From assembly GCF_018326265.1 (NCBI RefSeq), contig NZ_AP023360.1, positions 5,613,501 to 5,677,500 on the forward strand: a stretch of 64,000 nt of DNA, in the 5' to 3' direction. The translations under genes were made by a program, and so were the position numbers. Shown one piece after another: positions 18,508 through 27,096 of this stretch (its first letter is position 1; each line of letters opens with the position of its first letter). The notes beneath the pieces are model-generated. The model ran no database searches. It worked only from the letters and a program-made list of their open reading frames with translations, and was not told the origin of the DNA. Origin of the DNA: Catellatospora sp. IY07-71 (lineage in GTDB: Bacteria > Actinomycetota > Actinomycetes > Mycobacteriales > Micromonosporaceae).

Positions 18508-19464
18508 ATGACCGTAGCGACCCTGCCCACCCCGCGCACCCCGGCGCCGCCGCGCGCGGACCTGCTCGCGCTCGGGTTCGCCGCCTGCGCGGCCGCCGCG
18601 CTCGCCGCCGCCCTGCGCGCCCCGCTGGCCACCACGGTGCTCGGGCTGATCGCGTTCGGGGTGCTGCACAACGTGCTGGAGCTGCGGTATGTCGCGGGCC
18701 GGTTCGCGCACGTGCTGACCGGGCGGCTGCTGTGGACCGCGCTGGCCCTGGTCACCGCGATCGTCGGCTGCCGCCTGCTGGCGCTGCGGGTGCCCGAGAT
18801 CGTGCTCTGCTACGGCGTGCTGGCCGCCGGGCTGTGGCACGCGCTGCCCCGGCGCCGGCTCGCCCCGGCGCTGGCCGGGCTGGCGGTCGCGGCCGCGGTG
18901 TCGCTGAGCTGGCCGGCGTACCACTTCGTGGTCCTGGCCCATCTGCACAACGTGGTGCCGCTGTTCTTCCTCTGGGAGTGGTCGCGGCGGCTGCCGGGCC
19001 GCGAGCGGGCCGTGTTCCGCGCCGCCCAGCTCGGCTGGGTGCTGGTGGTGCCCGCGCTGCTGCTGGCCGGGGTGTTCGACCCGCTGCTGGCCGACGGCTC
19101 GGCGGCCGTGGTCGCGTTCGCGGGCACCCCGGAGTCGCTGGCCGCGCCGGTCACCCCGCCGGGGCCGGCCGCCGGGCTGCGCTTCCTGGCCGTGTTCGCG
19201 TTCCTGCAGGCGATGCACTACGTGGTGTGGCTCGGGTTCCTGCCGCGCTACGCGCCGGACGCGGCGGCGGCGTTCGAGCAGCGGGTGCCGTGGCTGGCCG
19301 GGTGGCGGCCGTGGGCGCTGGGCGCGGGTGCCGCGCTGGTGCTCGGGATGCTGTTCCTGGCCGACTACGGCCAGGGCCGCACGCTCTACCAGGCGTTCGC
19401 CAGCTACCACGCGTACCTGGAGTTCCCGGTGCTGCTCGCGCTGCTGTCCGGCGTGCGCCGGTAA
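18508..19464 (+). CDS. Polytopic membrane protein with conserved-looking His/Glu residues
   Basis: 318 residues with about eight membrane segments. I do not recognise it. Histidines and acidic residues fall at membrane borders or inside helices: HNVLELRY (about residue 52), LWHALP, YHFVVLAHLHNVVPLFFLWEW (about 138-158), AMHYVVW, and SYHAYLEFP near the end. This pattern could bind metal or heme, as in membrane oxygenases; that is speculation. Its close partners are the small divergent membrane protein and the SRPBCC protein 14 bases downstream. Confidence 0.7.
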   Translation: MTVATLPTPRTPAPPRADLLALGFAACAAAALAAALRAPLATTVLGLIAFGVLHNVLELRYVAGRFAHVLTGRLLWTALALVTAIVGCRLLALRVPEIVLCYGVLAAGLWHALPRRRLAPALAGLAVAAAVSLSWPAYHFVVLAHLHNVVPLFFLWEWSRRLPGRERAVFRAAQLGWVLVVPALLLAGVFDPLLADGSAAVVAFAGTPESLAAPVTPPGPAAGLRFLAVFAFLQAMHYVVWLGFLPRYAPDAAAAFEQRVPWLAGWRPWALGAGAALVLGMLFLADYGQGRTLYQAFASYHAYLEFPVLLALLSGVRR

Positions 19465-19478
19465 GGCAGGATGGGCCG

Positions 19479-19970
19479 ATGCCCGTCGTGGAGGCCGTCG
19501 CGGTCGTGCCTGTGCCGCCGGAGGTCGCGTTCGCCGTGTCGCAGACCACCGGCGAGACCCGCTACCGCTGGGATCCGTTCGTACGCCGCCAGCAGCTGCT
19601 CGACGGCGCGGCCCGGCCCGGCAAGGGGGTGCGCACGTTCACCCGCTCTCGGCACGGGCTGTCCATGGTCAGCGAGTACGTCTCCTACGCCCCGCCGACC
19701 AACGTGGGCATGAAGATGGTCCGCGGCCCGTGGTTCTTCGAGATGATGGCCGGCGGCTGGCGCTTCGCCCCGGCACCCGAACCCGGCCACACCATCGCCA
19801 CCTGGCGCTACCACTTCCGCACCCGGCCCGCGCTGATCCGCCCGCTCGCCGACCGGATCGGCGTCTGGCTGCTCGGCCGCGACATCCGCCGCCGCATCCA
19901 GGGCTTCGCCCGCGGCTGCCAGGACCCGGCCGTGCTCGCCGCCGTCGCCGCCGACCGGCCCCACCAGTGA
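19479..19970 (+). CDS. SRPBCC (START-like) family protein
   Basis: 163 residues with the SRPBCC layout: an opening strand (VVEAVAVVPVPPEVAFAV), a helix, then strands with YRWDPFVRRQQLLDG, EYVSYAPPTNVGMKMV and a long C-terminal helix. Such proteins bind hydrophobic ligands or act as polyketide cyclases/lipid-transfer folds. It follows the membrane protein at 18508 in the same direction. The stop codon touches a perfect terminator hairpin. Ligand unknown. Confidence 0.75.
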   Translation: MPVVEAVAVVPVPPEVAFAVSQTTGETRYRWDPFVRRQQLLDGAARPGKGVRTFTRSRHGLSMVSEYVSYAPPTNVGMKMVRGPWFFEMMAGGWRFAPAPEPGHTIATWRYHFRTRPALIRPLADRIGVWLLGRDIRRRIQGFARGCQDPAVLAAVAADRPHQ

Positions 19971-20018
19971 TCGAAGCTCCCGCCATGCCGCTGCGGCAGC
20001 GAGGCGGGAGCTTCGATC
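19969..20018. terminator. Perfect hairpin terminator
   Basis: Arms GATCGAAGCTCCCGCC (19969-19984) and GGCGGGAGCTTCGATC (20003-20018) form a 16-bp stem with an 18-base loop between convergent genes. Confidence 0.85.
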
Positions 20019-20025
20019 GAGATGC

Positions 20026-22023
20026 TCAGCCGAGGGCGACGTGCAGGATGCGCTCGTTGCTGTTGTTCGGCACGCTGTCCTTGTCGCCGGTGTTCGACGT
20101 GGTCAGCCAGAGGCCGCCGCTCGGTGACGGCTCGACGGTGCGCAGCCGCCCGTACGTGCCGACGAAGTACGACTGCACGTTCGTCAGGCTCGTCCCGCTG
20201 ATCACGCCCCGGTACAGGCGGGTGCCGCGCAGGCAGGCGACGTACAGCGCGTCCCGCACGATCGCGATGCCGCTGCACGAACCCTCGGACGTGGGATAGG
20301 TGCGCTTGGGCGCGATGAACCCGGCCGTGCCGCAGGTGCCGCTGGTGCCCTCGCAGGCGGGCCAGCCGTAGTTGCCGCCCCGCTCGATCAGGTTCGTCTC
20401 GTCCATCACCGAGTTGCCGAACTCCTGCTCCCACAGCCGGCCCTGCGCGTCGAAGGCCAGTCCCTGCGGGTTGCGGTGGCCATAGCTCCAGACCAGGTTG
20501 CCGAACGGGTTGTCGGCCGGGACGCTCCCGTCCGGGTTCAGCCGCAGGATCTTGCCTTCCAGGCGGGTGCGGTCCTGCGCCCAGTTGCCGTTCTGCGCGT
20601 CGCCGGTGGCGGCGTAGAGCTTGCCGTCCGGGCCGAACCGCAGCCGCCCGCCGTCGTGGTACTTGTTGCGCCCGATGCCGCTGACCAGCACCGCGAGGCT
20701 CGCGGTGTCGAGCCGGTCGTTCACCACGCGCAGCCGCACGATGCGGTTGTCGGTGGGCGAGGTGTGCATGACGTACAGCCACGGGTTGCTCGCGAAGTCA
20801 GGCGCGACGGCGATGCCGAGCAGGCCGCCCTCGCCGTCGGTGCTCTGCGCGTTGGGGATCGTGCCGAGCGTGGTCTTCGCGCCGATGGTGGGGTTGAGCC
20901 GGATCACGTCGTGGGCGTCGCGGCGGGAGTAGAGGATCGACCCGTCGGGCAGCGTGGCCAGGCCCCACGGGATGTCGGTGTCGGTGGCGACCTGGGTGAC
21001 CGTGCAGACGGTGCAGCCGCCGGTGGTGGTCACGTTCGCGGTGTTGCTGTTCGGCGAGGTGTTGCCCGCCGCGTCGCGCGCGATCACGTGGTACTGGTAC
21101 GTCGTGTTCGCGGCCAGGCCGCTGTCGATGAACGTGGTCGCGGGCGGGTTGCCGCTCACCGTGCCGACGGCCGTGCCGTTGCGATACACGACGTAGGCGC
21201 GTACCCCCACGTTGTCGGTCGCGGCGGTCCACTGCAGCGTGACGGTGGTGCCCGAGGCCGCGCCGGTCAGCTGCGCCGGGGCGGTGGGCGGCGTCGTGTC
21301 GACCTGGCACTGCGGCGGGGTGATGGTCACCGTGCTGCTGGCCTGCGACACATTGCCCGCCGCGTCGCGCGCGTTCACGTACAGGCCCCACGTGGCGCCC
21401 GGCAGGACCGTCAGGTTCGCCGACAGTGTGCTGCCGCTGACCGACGTCATCTGCTGCCCGTCGTGGTAGATGTCGTAGAACGCGACACCCACATTGTCGG
21501 TGGACGCGTTCCAGGCGAAGGTGACCGAGTTGCAGGTCAGGTTGCTGGTGCGCGGGCTGCCGGGCGCCGTCGGCGGCTGGGTGTCGGCCGGCGGCGGCGA
21601 GGACGGCGTGACGACGCCGGTGCAGGTGACGCCGTTCATGGTGAACACGGTGGGGACGGGGTTGCTGCCCGACCAGCTGCCGTTGAAGCCGAACGCGGTG
21701 CTCGCGCCGGTGGCCAGGGTCCCGTTGTAGGGGGCGTTGCCGACGGTGACCTGCGCGCCGGACTGGGTGAACGTGCCGTTCCACAGCTGGGTGACGCGCT
21801 GCCCGGCGCCGAACGACCAGCCCACCTGCCAGGAGCTGACCGGGTCGCCGAGGTTGGTGAGGCTGACGTTGGCGCCGAAGCCGCCGGTCCACTGGCTCGA
21901 CACGGTGTAGGTGACGCGGCAGCCGGGGGCGGCCTGCGCGGCGCTGACGGCGGCCACGGCACCGGCCGTGGCCAGGAGGATGGCGGACAGCAGCACGGCC
22001 GTCCGTCTTCTTACTGAGGTCAT
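20026..22023 (-). CDS. Secreted CBM2-Fn3-Fn3-PQQ sugar dehydrogenase
   Basis: 665 residues. A Sec signal peptide (1-32, ending AAQA-AP), a family 2 carbohydrate-binding module (about 33-140, with WNGTFTQSG and surface Trp residues), a Pro linker, two fibronectin type III domains (about 150-240 and 250-340), and a six-bladed propeller (about 350-665) of the PQQ-dependent glucose/sorbosone dehydrogenase type: GGLLGIAVAPDF, KYHDGGRLRFGPDGKLYAATGD, and YGHRNPQGLAFD. It likely oxidises sugars or pyranoses while held on cellulose or chitin, perhaps feeding electrons to oxidases; PQQ would be acquired from outside since no synthesis genes are near. The ATG at 22023 gives the clean signal peptide. 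Confidence 0.9.
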   Translation of the reverse strand: MTSVRRRTAVLLSAILLATAGAVAAVSAAQAAPGCRVTYTVSSQWTGGFGANVSLTNLGDPVSSWQVGWSFGAGQRVTQLWNGTFTQSGAQVTVGNAPYNGTLATGASTAFGFNGSWSGSNPVPTVFTMNGVTCTGVVTPSSPPPADTQPPTAPGSPRTSNLTCNSVTFAWNASTDNVGVAFYDIYHDGQQMTSVSGSTLSANLTVLPGATWGLYVNARDAAGNVSQASSTVTITPPQCQVDTTPPTAPAQLTGAASGTTVTLQWTAATDNVGVRAYVVYRNGTAVGTVSGNPPATTFIDSGLAANTTYQYHVIARDAAGNTSPNSNTANVTTTGGCTVCTVTQVATDTDIPWGLATLPDGSILYSRRDAHDVIRLNPTIGAKTTLGTIPNAQSTDGEGGLLGIAVAPDFASNPWLYVMHTSPTDNRIVRLRVVNDRLDTASLAVLVSGIGRNKYHDGGRLRFGPDGKLYAATGDAQNGNWAQDRTRLEGKILRLNPDGSVPADNPFGNLVWSYGHRNPQGLAFDAQGRLWEQEFGNSVMDETNLIERGGNYGWPACEGTSGTCGTAGFIAPKRTYPTSEGSCSGIAIVRDALYVACLRGTRLYRGVISGTSLTNVQSYFVGTYGRLRTVEPSPSGGLWLTTSNTGDKDSVPNNSNERILHVALG

Positions 22024-22154
22024 CGGAGTGTCTCCATGCGGTCGTGACGCCGTAGCGGCGCGTATGCCCTGACACGCTCGGCGTGTGGCGAAGACTCCCG
22101 ATTGGAGACTAAACGTGCGAAAGCCGCCGCACAAGGCGACGAGCTTCGTCGATG

Positions 22155-22748
22155 TCAGACGTGCAGGGCCGGGGGCACGCCGGTCCAGCGCACCGGCTCC
22201 GGCAGGTGCGACACGTCGTTGAAGGTCAGCAGCGCGGGCGGGCGGCCGTCGCGGTAGGCGAGCACCGTCACCCCGCAGTTGGCCTGGTTGATGCCGATCC
22301 AGCGGGCGGGCGGGGCGTCCAACGCCTGCCGGACCAGCCACGCGATCAGGAAGTTGTGCGTGACCACCAGCTCGCGGGTGTCCCGCTCGGCCGGGCGGGC
22401 GAACCGCTGCTCGGCCGCCGCTGCCAGGGCCGCGCCCGCGGCGACCTCCTGCTCGGTGTACCCGTCCAGGAACGACGCGTACGCCGCGGGCAGCTCCTCC
22501 CGTGCGGGCCGGTGCGGCACGTAGTCCCCGGCCAGCGCCGACTCCGCGACGGGCACGCCGGGCAGGTGCGCGGCGATGAGCCCGGCGGTCTGCGCCGCGC
22601 GGGTCACCGGGCTGTGCCACAGGCCGCTGAACGGCACCCCGGCCAGCCGCTGCCCGGTCAGCCGCGCCTGCTCGCGCCCTGCCTCGGTGAGCGGACCGTC
22701 CTCGGCCGCCTCGCCGTGCCGGACCAGATACAGCAGCCGGGTCGCCAT
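22155..22748 (-). CDS. Histidine phosphatase (phosphoglycerate mutase-like)
   Basis: 197 residues of the histidine phosphatase superfamily: LVRHGEA at residue 8 holds the nucleophile His, LTEAGREQA follows, SPVTRAAQTA the second Arg, and VVTHNFLIAW the second His. Acts on phosphoesters; the substrate is unclear, as it lacks the signature of true glycolytic mutases. GGAGGACGACG precedes the ATG. The Nudix gene lies upstream in the same direction, so they may be one transcript. Confidence 0.85.
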   Translation of the reverse strand: MATRLLYLVRHGEAAEDGPLTEAGREQARLTGQRLAGVPFSGLWHSPVTRAAQTAGLIAAHLPGVPVAESALAGDYVPHRPAREELPAAYASFLDGYTEQEVAAGAALAAAAEQRFARPAERDTRELVVTHNFLIAWLVRQALDAPPARWIGINQANCGVTVLAYRDGRPPALLTFNDVSHLPEPVRWTGVPPALHV

Positions 22749-22800
22749 CGTCGTCCTCCCGTCGGGCAGACGATGATCATAAGGCGTGCCGGGCGTCCGC

Positions 22801-23235
22801 TCAGTCCCGTGCGGCGAGCCGCGCGTACTCGTCGGAGGCGAGGAACTGCGCCAGCGCCACCGCCGTGCCCGGGGTGAACTCGCGGCCGTCGAGGATCTCC
22901 CCGGAGGGCACGAAGATGATCGCGGCACCCTCGCCGACCACCACGTCGTCCTGCACCGCGCTGGTCGGGCCGTAGAAGTAGTGCTTGAGCCGGTTCGTCG
23001 CGGGCAGCGGCTGGGACAGGAACAGCCGCAGCGGCTCCTCCGGCCGCAGCGCCGTCTCCTCCAGCAGCTCGCGCGGCGCGGCCTCGGCCGGCGTCTCACC
23101 GGGCTCGACGTGCCCGCCGGGCAGGCCCCAGATGTTCGGGTAGTGCGGGGCGTGCTCGTCACGCAGCTGCAGCAGCAGCGCACCGGAGCGGTCGACGAGC
23201 ATCACCGCGGCGAGTTCCACTGGGGCGTCGGTCAT
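22801..23235 (-). CDS. Nudix hydrolase
   Basis: 144 residues. The Nudix box is intact: GHVEPGETPAEAAPREL then LEET, carrying the metal-binding glutamates. Preceded by a LPGG turn. It hydrolyses nucleoside diphosphate derivatives; MutT-like cleaning of oxidised nucleotides or housekeeping of NDP-sugars are both possible. It lies 52 bases before the histidine phosphatase gene, in the same direction. Confidence 0.9.
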   Translation of the reverse strand: MTDAPVELAAVMLVDRSGALLLQLRDEHAPHYPNIWGLPGGHVEPGETPAEAAPRELLEETALRPEEPLRLFLSQPLPATNRLKHYFYGPTSAVQDDVVVGEGAAIIFVPSGEILDGREFTPGTAVALAQFLASDEYARLAARD

Positions 23236-23316
23236 CGGGCCAGCGTAAGCCACATCCGGACCGGCTTGACGGACCCTGCCACAGTGATGGGCCACACCGG
23301 CACGGGGAGAGGGCAG

Positions 23317-23796
23317 ATGGCGGCAGGACGGCTGAGATCACGTGACGTGGCGCTGGGCGCGGCGTTCCTGGGGCTGGCGGCGAGTTCGCTGGCCTGCGGG
23401 TTCGGGCCGGAGCCGCCGGACGAGCCGTACTACCAGCCCAACTACGGCTCCGGCGGGTACACCGACCCGGCCTACGTGCCGCCGCCCGCGGTGGACACCG
23501 TCACCGAGGAGACGTACGTCTTCTACTGCGTCGACGAGACCGAGCTGATCGTCGACGCGACCAACTGCGACGCGAGCGTCGCCCTGGACGAGAACTGGCC
23601 TTACTTCCTGGCGTTCGCCACCTTCTACGGCCGCAACCTGCGGGTCGGCACGCGGCTGCCGTCGGGCGGTGACATGTTCAGCGCCGCCGACACCGAGGCC
23701 CGGCTCGGCTGGGGCCTGCCGTCGCGGATCACCAACGGCAGCACCGTGCGCTCCGGCATCGTGGGCGGCACCAACACGGGCACCGTGGGCAGCTGA
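23317..23796 (+). CDS. Putative lipoprotein next to the ATP-grasp gene
   Basis: 159 residues. A short signal (RSRDVALGAAFLGLAASSLAC) ends in a plausible lipobox SLAC, so the protein is likely anchored outside the membrane. A Tyr/Pro/Gly segment (PDEPYYQPNYGSGGY) is followed by a small Cys-containing domain (FYCVDETELIVDATNC) and a Ser/Thr/Gly-rich end. GGGGAGAGGG precedes the chosen ATG. The ATP-grasp gene follows after a single base. The arrangement recalls the ygiB-ygiC pair of enterobacteria, where a DUF1190 envelope protein sits beside a glutathionylspermidine-synthase-like protein; a shared role is inference. Confidence 0.75.
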   Translation: MAAGRLRSRDVALGAAFLGLAASSLACGFGPEPPDEPYYQPNYGSGGYTDPAYVPPPAVDTVTEETYVFYCVDETELIVDATNCDASVALDENWPYFLAFATFYGRNLRVGTRLPSGGDMFSAADTEARLGWGLPSRITNGSTVRSGIVGGTNTGTVGS

Positions 23797-23797
23797 G

Positions 23798-25222
23798 GTG
23801 CGCCGGATCCACCACGGCACGCCCCGGCCCGGCTGGGCGGACACCAACCGCGCACTGGGCCTGGTCTTCAACGACACGGTCACCGAGGACGGCACCGTGC
23901 AGTCGTACTGGCGCGAGGGCCCGTTCTACGACTTCGACCTGGACGAGATCCTGCTGCTGGAGCAGGCCGCCGCGACGCTGCACCGGATGTGCGTCGCGGC
24001 GGGCGACCACCTCGTCGCGGGCTGCCCGCGCAGCGACCCGGCGGTGCGCCGGGAGGCGTACCTGACCTCGGTGTGCACCCCGGACACGTGCCTGCTGGCG
24101 CGGGCCGGGGTGCCCGAGTTCACCCACGAGCAGGTCATCCGCACCTGGCACGACGCCAGCCCGCAGGCGTGGACCCACTCCGACAAGGACCTGTTCGGCA
24201 CGCACGCGCACACCCGGCAGAGCGCGGACTTCTCGCCGAGCGTCTACGGCCGGTTCGACCTCTGGTACGGCGGCCGGGGGACCACCCCGAAGCTGCTGGA
24301 GTACAACGCGCAGACGCCGACGTCGCTGCTGGAGGCGGCGGTGGTGCAGTGGCGCTGGCTGGAGCAGACCGGGCACACCCACCACCCCGAGCGGCAGTGG
24401 ACCAGCGTGCACGAGCGCCTGGTCGAGGCGTGGCGGCGCAACCTCGGCGAGCTGGTCGCCGCCCGCCCCTGGCTGCCGCAGCGCCCCACGGTGTACTTCG
24501 CCTACGACGGCACCGAGGCCTCCGGCGAGGACCTGATGACCGCGGGCTACCTGGCCGAGACGGCACGCCAGGCCGGATACCCCGTCGAGCTGATCGAGGT
24601 GGACCGGATCGGCGTCGACATGGCCGACGGGCGCATCGTGTACGAGCCCCGCAAGGGCGCGCAGGCCCGGCCCATCGACGTGATCTTCCTGCTCTACCCG
24701 TGGGAGTGGCTCTGGCACGAGGAGGGCGGCCGCCCGATCTTCGCGGACATGGCCGACCCGAACAAGCGCGGCACGGTGTGGCTCGAACCGCCGTGGACGG
24801 CCGCGCTGTGGTCCAACAAGGCGCTGCTGCCGGTGCTGTGGGAGCTGTACCGCGACGACCCGGTGCACCGCGAGCTGCTGCTGCCCGCGTACTTCGGCGA
24901 CGCGCGGCCGGTGGGCATGACCAGCTACGCCCGCAAGCCGATCTGGTCGCGCGAGGGCGCCAACGTCGAGCTGGTGCGCGAGGGCACGGTGCTGGCCAGC
25001 ACCGGCGGCGACTACGGCGACGCGGGCATGATCTGCCAGCAGCTGAGCGAGCTGCCGACGTTCGCGGGGCCCGGTGGGCCGTACCATCCGGTCCTCGGGG
25101 TCTGGATGATCGACGGCGAGCCGGCCGGGATGGGCATCCGCGAGGGGGCCGGCACCGACGGCCTGATCACCCGCAACGGCGCCTGCTTCGTGCCGCACAC
25201 GATCGGCTCACAGCTCAGCTGA
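23798..25222 (+). CDS. Glutathionylspermidine-synthase-like ATP-grasp protein
   Basis: 474 residues matching the GSP_synth ATP-grasp family (YgiC/YjfC type): GRFDLWYGGRG then PKLLEYNAQTPTSLLEAA (about 165-185) in the ATP/peptide site, FLLYPWEWL in the middle and PVWLEPPWTAALWSNKALLP near 330, and GDYGDAGMICQQLSELP toward the end. Members are thought to join a peptide and an amine; the true substrate of the stand-alone bacterial group is not settled. The GTG start lies one base after the lipoprotein stop, so expression is coupled. Confidence 0.9.
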   Translation: MRRIHHGTPRPGWADTNRALGLVFNDTVTEDGTVQSYWREGPFYDFDLDEILLLEQAAATLHRMCVAAGDHLVAGCPRSDPAVRREAYLTSVCTPDTCLLARAGVPEFTHEQVIRTWHDASPQAWTHSDKDLFGTHAHTRQSADFSPSVYGRFDLWYGGRGTTPKLLEYNAQTPTSLLEAAVVQWRWLEQTGHTHHPERQWTSVHERLVEAWRRNLGELVAARPWLPQRPTVYFAYDGTEASGEDLMTAGYLAETARQAGYPVELIEVDRIGVDMADGRIVYEPRKGAQARPIDVIFLLYPWEWLWHEEGGRPIFADMADPNKRGTVWLEPPWTAALWSNKALLPVLWELYRDDPVHRELLLPAYFGDARPVGMTSYARKPIWSREGANVELVREGTVLASTGGDYGDAGMICQQLSELPTFAGPGGPYHPVLGVWMIDGEPAGMGIREGAGTDGLITRNGACFVPHTIGSQLS

Positions 25223-25571
25223 ACTGGTCGCGGGCCGGGGGCAGCTCCTCCGGCGGGGTGTAGTCACCGGCCCGCTCCGCCAGCAACTGCCCGAACACGC
25301 CGCTGAACGCGCCGCAGTCCCGGCACAGGAAGTTGTCGTCGAGCGGACCGCCGCAGTAGTCGCAGCGTCCCTTGTCGCGCGGATCGTGGAACACCCGCAG
25401 CGCCTCCACCAGCGCCTTCACCACCGGCTCGGACAGCGCCAGCCGCTCCTCGCGCCCGTCCACCAGCAGCGTCAGCTCCTGCACGGCGGGCGCGGTGCGG
25501 TCCAGCGCGTGAATGCGCCGCACGAACTCACGCAGCGCGGTCAGGGCGTCCTCGGACGGGCGTAGCGCCAC
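25215..25571 (-). CDS. Small zinc-ribbon protein
   Basis: 118 residues: a helical N-terminal half and a C-terminal zinc ribbon formed by CDYCGG and CRDCGA. A short Glu/Pro-rich tail follows. It overlaps the end of the ATP-grasp gene by eight bases. Function unknown. Confidence 0.7.
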   Translation of the reverse strand: MALRPSEDALTALREFVRRIHALDRTAPAVQELTLLVDGREERLALSEPVVKALVEALRVFHDPRDKGRCDYCGGPLDDNFLCRDCGAFSGVFGQLLAERAGDYTPPEELPPARDQFS

Positions 25572-25587
25572 CCGCGCACCTCCTCGA

Positions 25588-26067
25588 TCAGGCGAGTCCG
25601 TTCAGCCTACGGTGCAGCGTGCGCAGCTCGCCCGCCAGCTCAGGCGCGGGGCCGTCCACCGCGATCCCCGGCGCGACCTGCTGGATCGGCAGCGGGCGTA
25701 CCGGCCCCGGCGGCAGCCCCATCTCCTCACGCCACGCGGTGAGCTGCTCGGACGAGCCGGCGTACACGATCCGTCCCAGCCCCACCCACGCGTGTGCCGC
25801 CGCGCACATCGGGCAGTGCTCGCCCGAGGTGTACACCGTCGCCAGCGCCCGGTCCGCCGGGCTCAGGTGCTCGGCCGCCCACCGCGCGATCTCGAACTCC
25901 GGATGCCGCGTCTGATCCCCCGACGCGACATGGTTGTGGTCCTCGAACAGCACCGTCCCGTCCGCGCCCACCAGCAGCGACCCGAACGGCTCGTCCCCGA
26001 CCTCCAGCGCCAGCGTCGCCAGCTCCACACACCGCCGCAGGTACATCAGATCCGTCTCGTCGACCAC
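25588..26067 (-). CDS. Cytidine/guanine-type nucleoside deaminase
   Basis: 159 residues of the zinc-dependent CMP/dCMP deaminase family (tRNA-adenosine/guanine deaminase-like fold): RHPEFE supplies the His ligand and proton-shuttling Glu, EHCPMCAAA supplies the two Cys. Substrate not clear; guanine deaminase-like proteins have the same motifs. I choose the GTG at 26067; the longer reading runs into the palindromic repeat at 26092-26172. Confidence 0.85.
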   Translation of the reverse strand: MVDETDLMYLRRCVELATLALEVGDEPFGSLLVGADGTVLFEDHNHVASGDQTRHPEFEIARWAAEHLSPADRALATVYTSGEHCPMCAAAHAWVGLGRIVYAGSSEQLTAWREEMGLPPGPVRPLPIQQVAPGIAVDGPAPELAGELRTLHRRLNGLA

Positions 26068-26091
26068 TGCCCGCTCCGTCCGTCCGCTCGT

Positions 26092-26172
26092 CAAGATCGC
26101 TCGATTTGCCTGGCACATCGGCGTACTCACGCTCAAGATTCGCACAAGTGCCGGGCAAGTTGCGCGATCTTG
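26092..26172. repeat. Palindromic repeat, family C copy 1
   Basis: An 81-bp imperfect inverted repeat: CAAGATCGC and TTGCCTGGCA on the left, TGCCGGGCAA and GCGATCTTGG on the right. The same arrangement occurs at 34908-34993. It lies between the deaminase start and the AlkD-like gene end. Confidence 0.75.
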
Positions 26173-26187
26173 GCGGGGCGGGCGCGG

Positions 26188-26859
26188 CTACGCGGCCTGC
26201 TGGCGGCGGACGATCTCGGTGATCCAGGTGGGGGCGAAGGGGGAGGTGCAGCCGGGAGGAGTGGGGTAGTCCTTGAGGACCTCCAGGCGCTCGCCGATGT
26301 CGAGGGCGCGGGCGCGGTGCTCGGGGTGGTCGATGCCGATCTGCGCGAGGCAGTGGTTCATCGCCCACTGCAGCCGGTCCGGGGCGCCCTTCATCTCGGC
26401 CTCGATGGTGTCGAGCAGGCCGGGCAGGTCGAGACCGGCGGGCTGCTTCGCGACGCGTTCGGTCGTCAGCGCCCACCCGGCACTGGCCACCACCGGATCC
26501 GGGTCGGCGAACCAGGCCACCCGCAGCTCCTCGGCATGCGGGCTCTTCTTCACCACGTGGTTGACCAGCCAGTCGTGCACCTTGGGCGCACGCGCCTCGC
26601 GCAGCATGGTGTCCAGTTCGGCCCGCTCGAACGCCTTGGGGCGGCAGATCAGCAGGGAGAGCAGCCTGGCTGCGGTGTCGCCGGTCGCCCACAGCGCTCG
26701 CGAGAGTTCCTGCTGCGTCTTCAGCTGCTTCGCGAGGGCGCGCAGCTTGCCGAGGTTCACTCCGTGGTCGTCGCCGTGCCGCTCGTTCACCGCGCGCGCC
26801 TTCGGGTCCTCCAGCGCGGCCAGTTCGGCCATCACCTGGGCCACCGTCGTCTCCGCCAC
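26188..26859 (-). CDS. DNA alkylation repair-like protein (AlkD/HEAT)
   Basis: 223 residues, all-helical, matching the DNA alkylation repair enzyme family (AlkD-like HEAT repeats): a charged N-terminal helix with the NERHGDDHG stretch, NLGKLRALAKQLKTQQELSRALW, then LREARAPKVHDWLVNHVVKKSPH, and AWFADPDPVVASAGWALTTERV. AlkD-type proteins excise bulky alkylated bases from DNA, but many relatives lack activity and act as scaffolds. Preceded by an A/T-poor intergenic region. A family call only. Confidence 0.75.
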   Translation of the reverse strand: MAETTVAQVMAELAALEDPKARAVNERHGDDHGVNLGKLRALAKQLKTQQELSRALWATGDTAARLLSLLICRPKAFERAELDTMLREARAPKVHDWLVNHVVKKSPHAEELRVAWFADPDPVVASAGWALTTERVAKQPAGLDLPGLLDTIEAEMKGAPDRLQWAMNHCLAQIGIDHPEHRARALDIGERLEVLKDYPTPPGCTSPFAPTWITEIVRRQQAA

Positions 26860-26927
26860 CTCGGTCTCCTGTCCGTCACGCGGGCGTCAGCCTACGAGGA
26901 AAGCACGGACGAGCACGCCGGCGGTAG

Positions 26928-27086
26928 TCGACGGGGGGCGGCGCGTTCCGCAAGGAGTACGCCGACGCGCCGAACACGCTGGACACGCCGGCGGTGGGGG
27001 ACCTGCCCGCGTCGTTCGTGGTGGGGCTGTCCCCACCATCACTTCGGCGGGCAGCGGGATGGGCTCCCGCCGGGCCGGGCGCATAG
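26928..27086 (+). pseudogene. Fragment of an FtsX-like extracellular domain
   Basis: Between two in-frame stops lies GAFRKEYADAPNTLDTPAV and then DLPASFVVGL. This closely resembles the stretch of FtsX extracellular domains that reads roughly F-K-x-x-F-x-D-x-P-x-L-V-x-x-x-x-P-D-x-L-P-E-S-F. There is no start codon at the front and the tail soon runs out, so this is a remnant or a displaced gene piece. Confidence 0.4.
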
Positions 27087-27096
27087 CGTCTGCGGC

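Noticed and set aside
25588-26145. Longer start of the deaminase at 26145
   Set aside because: The added residues come from palindromic repeat C copy 1.
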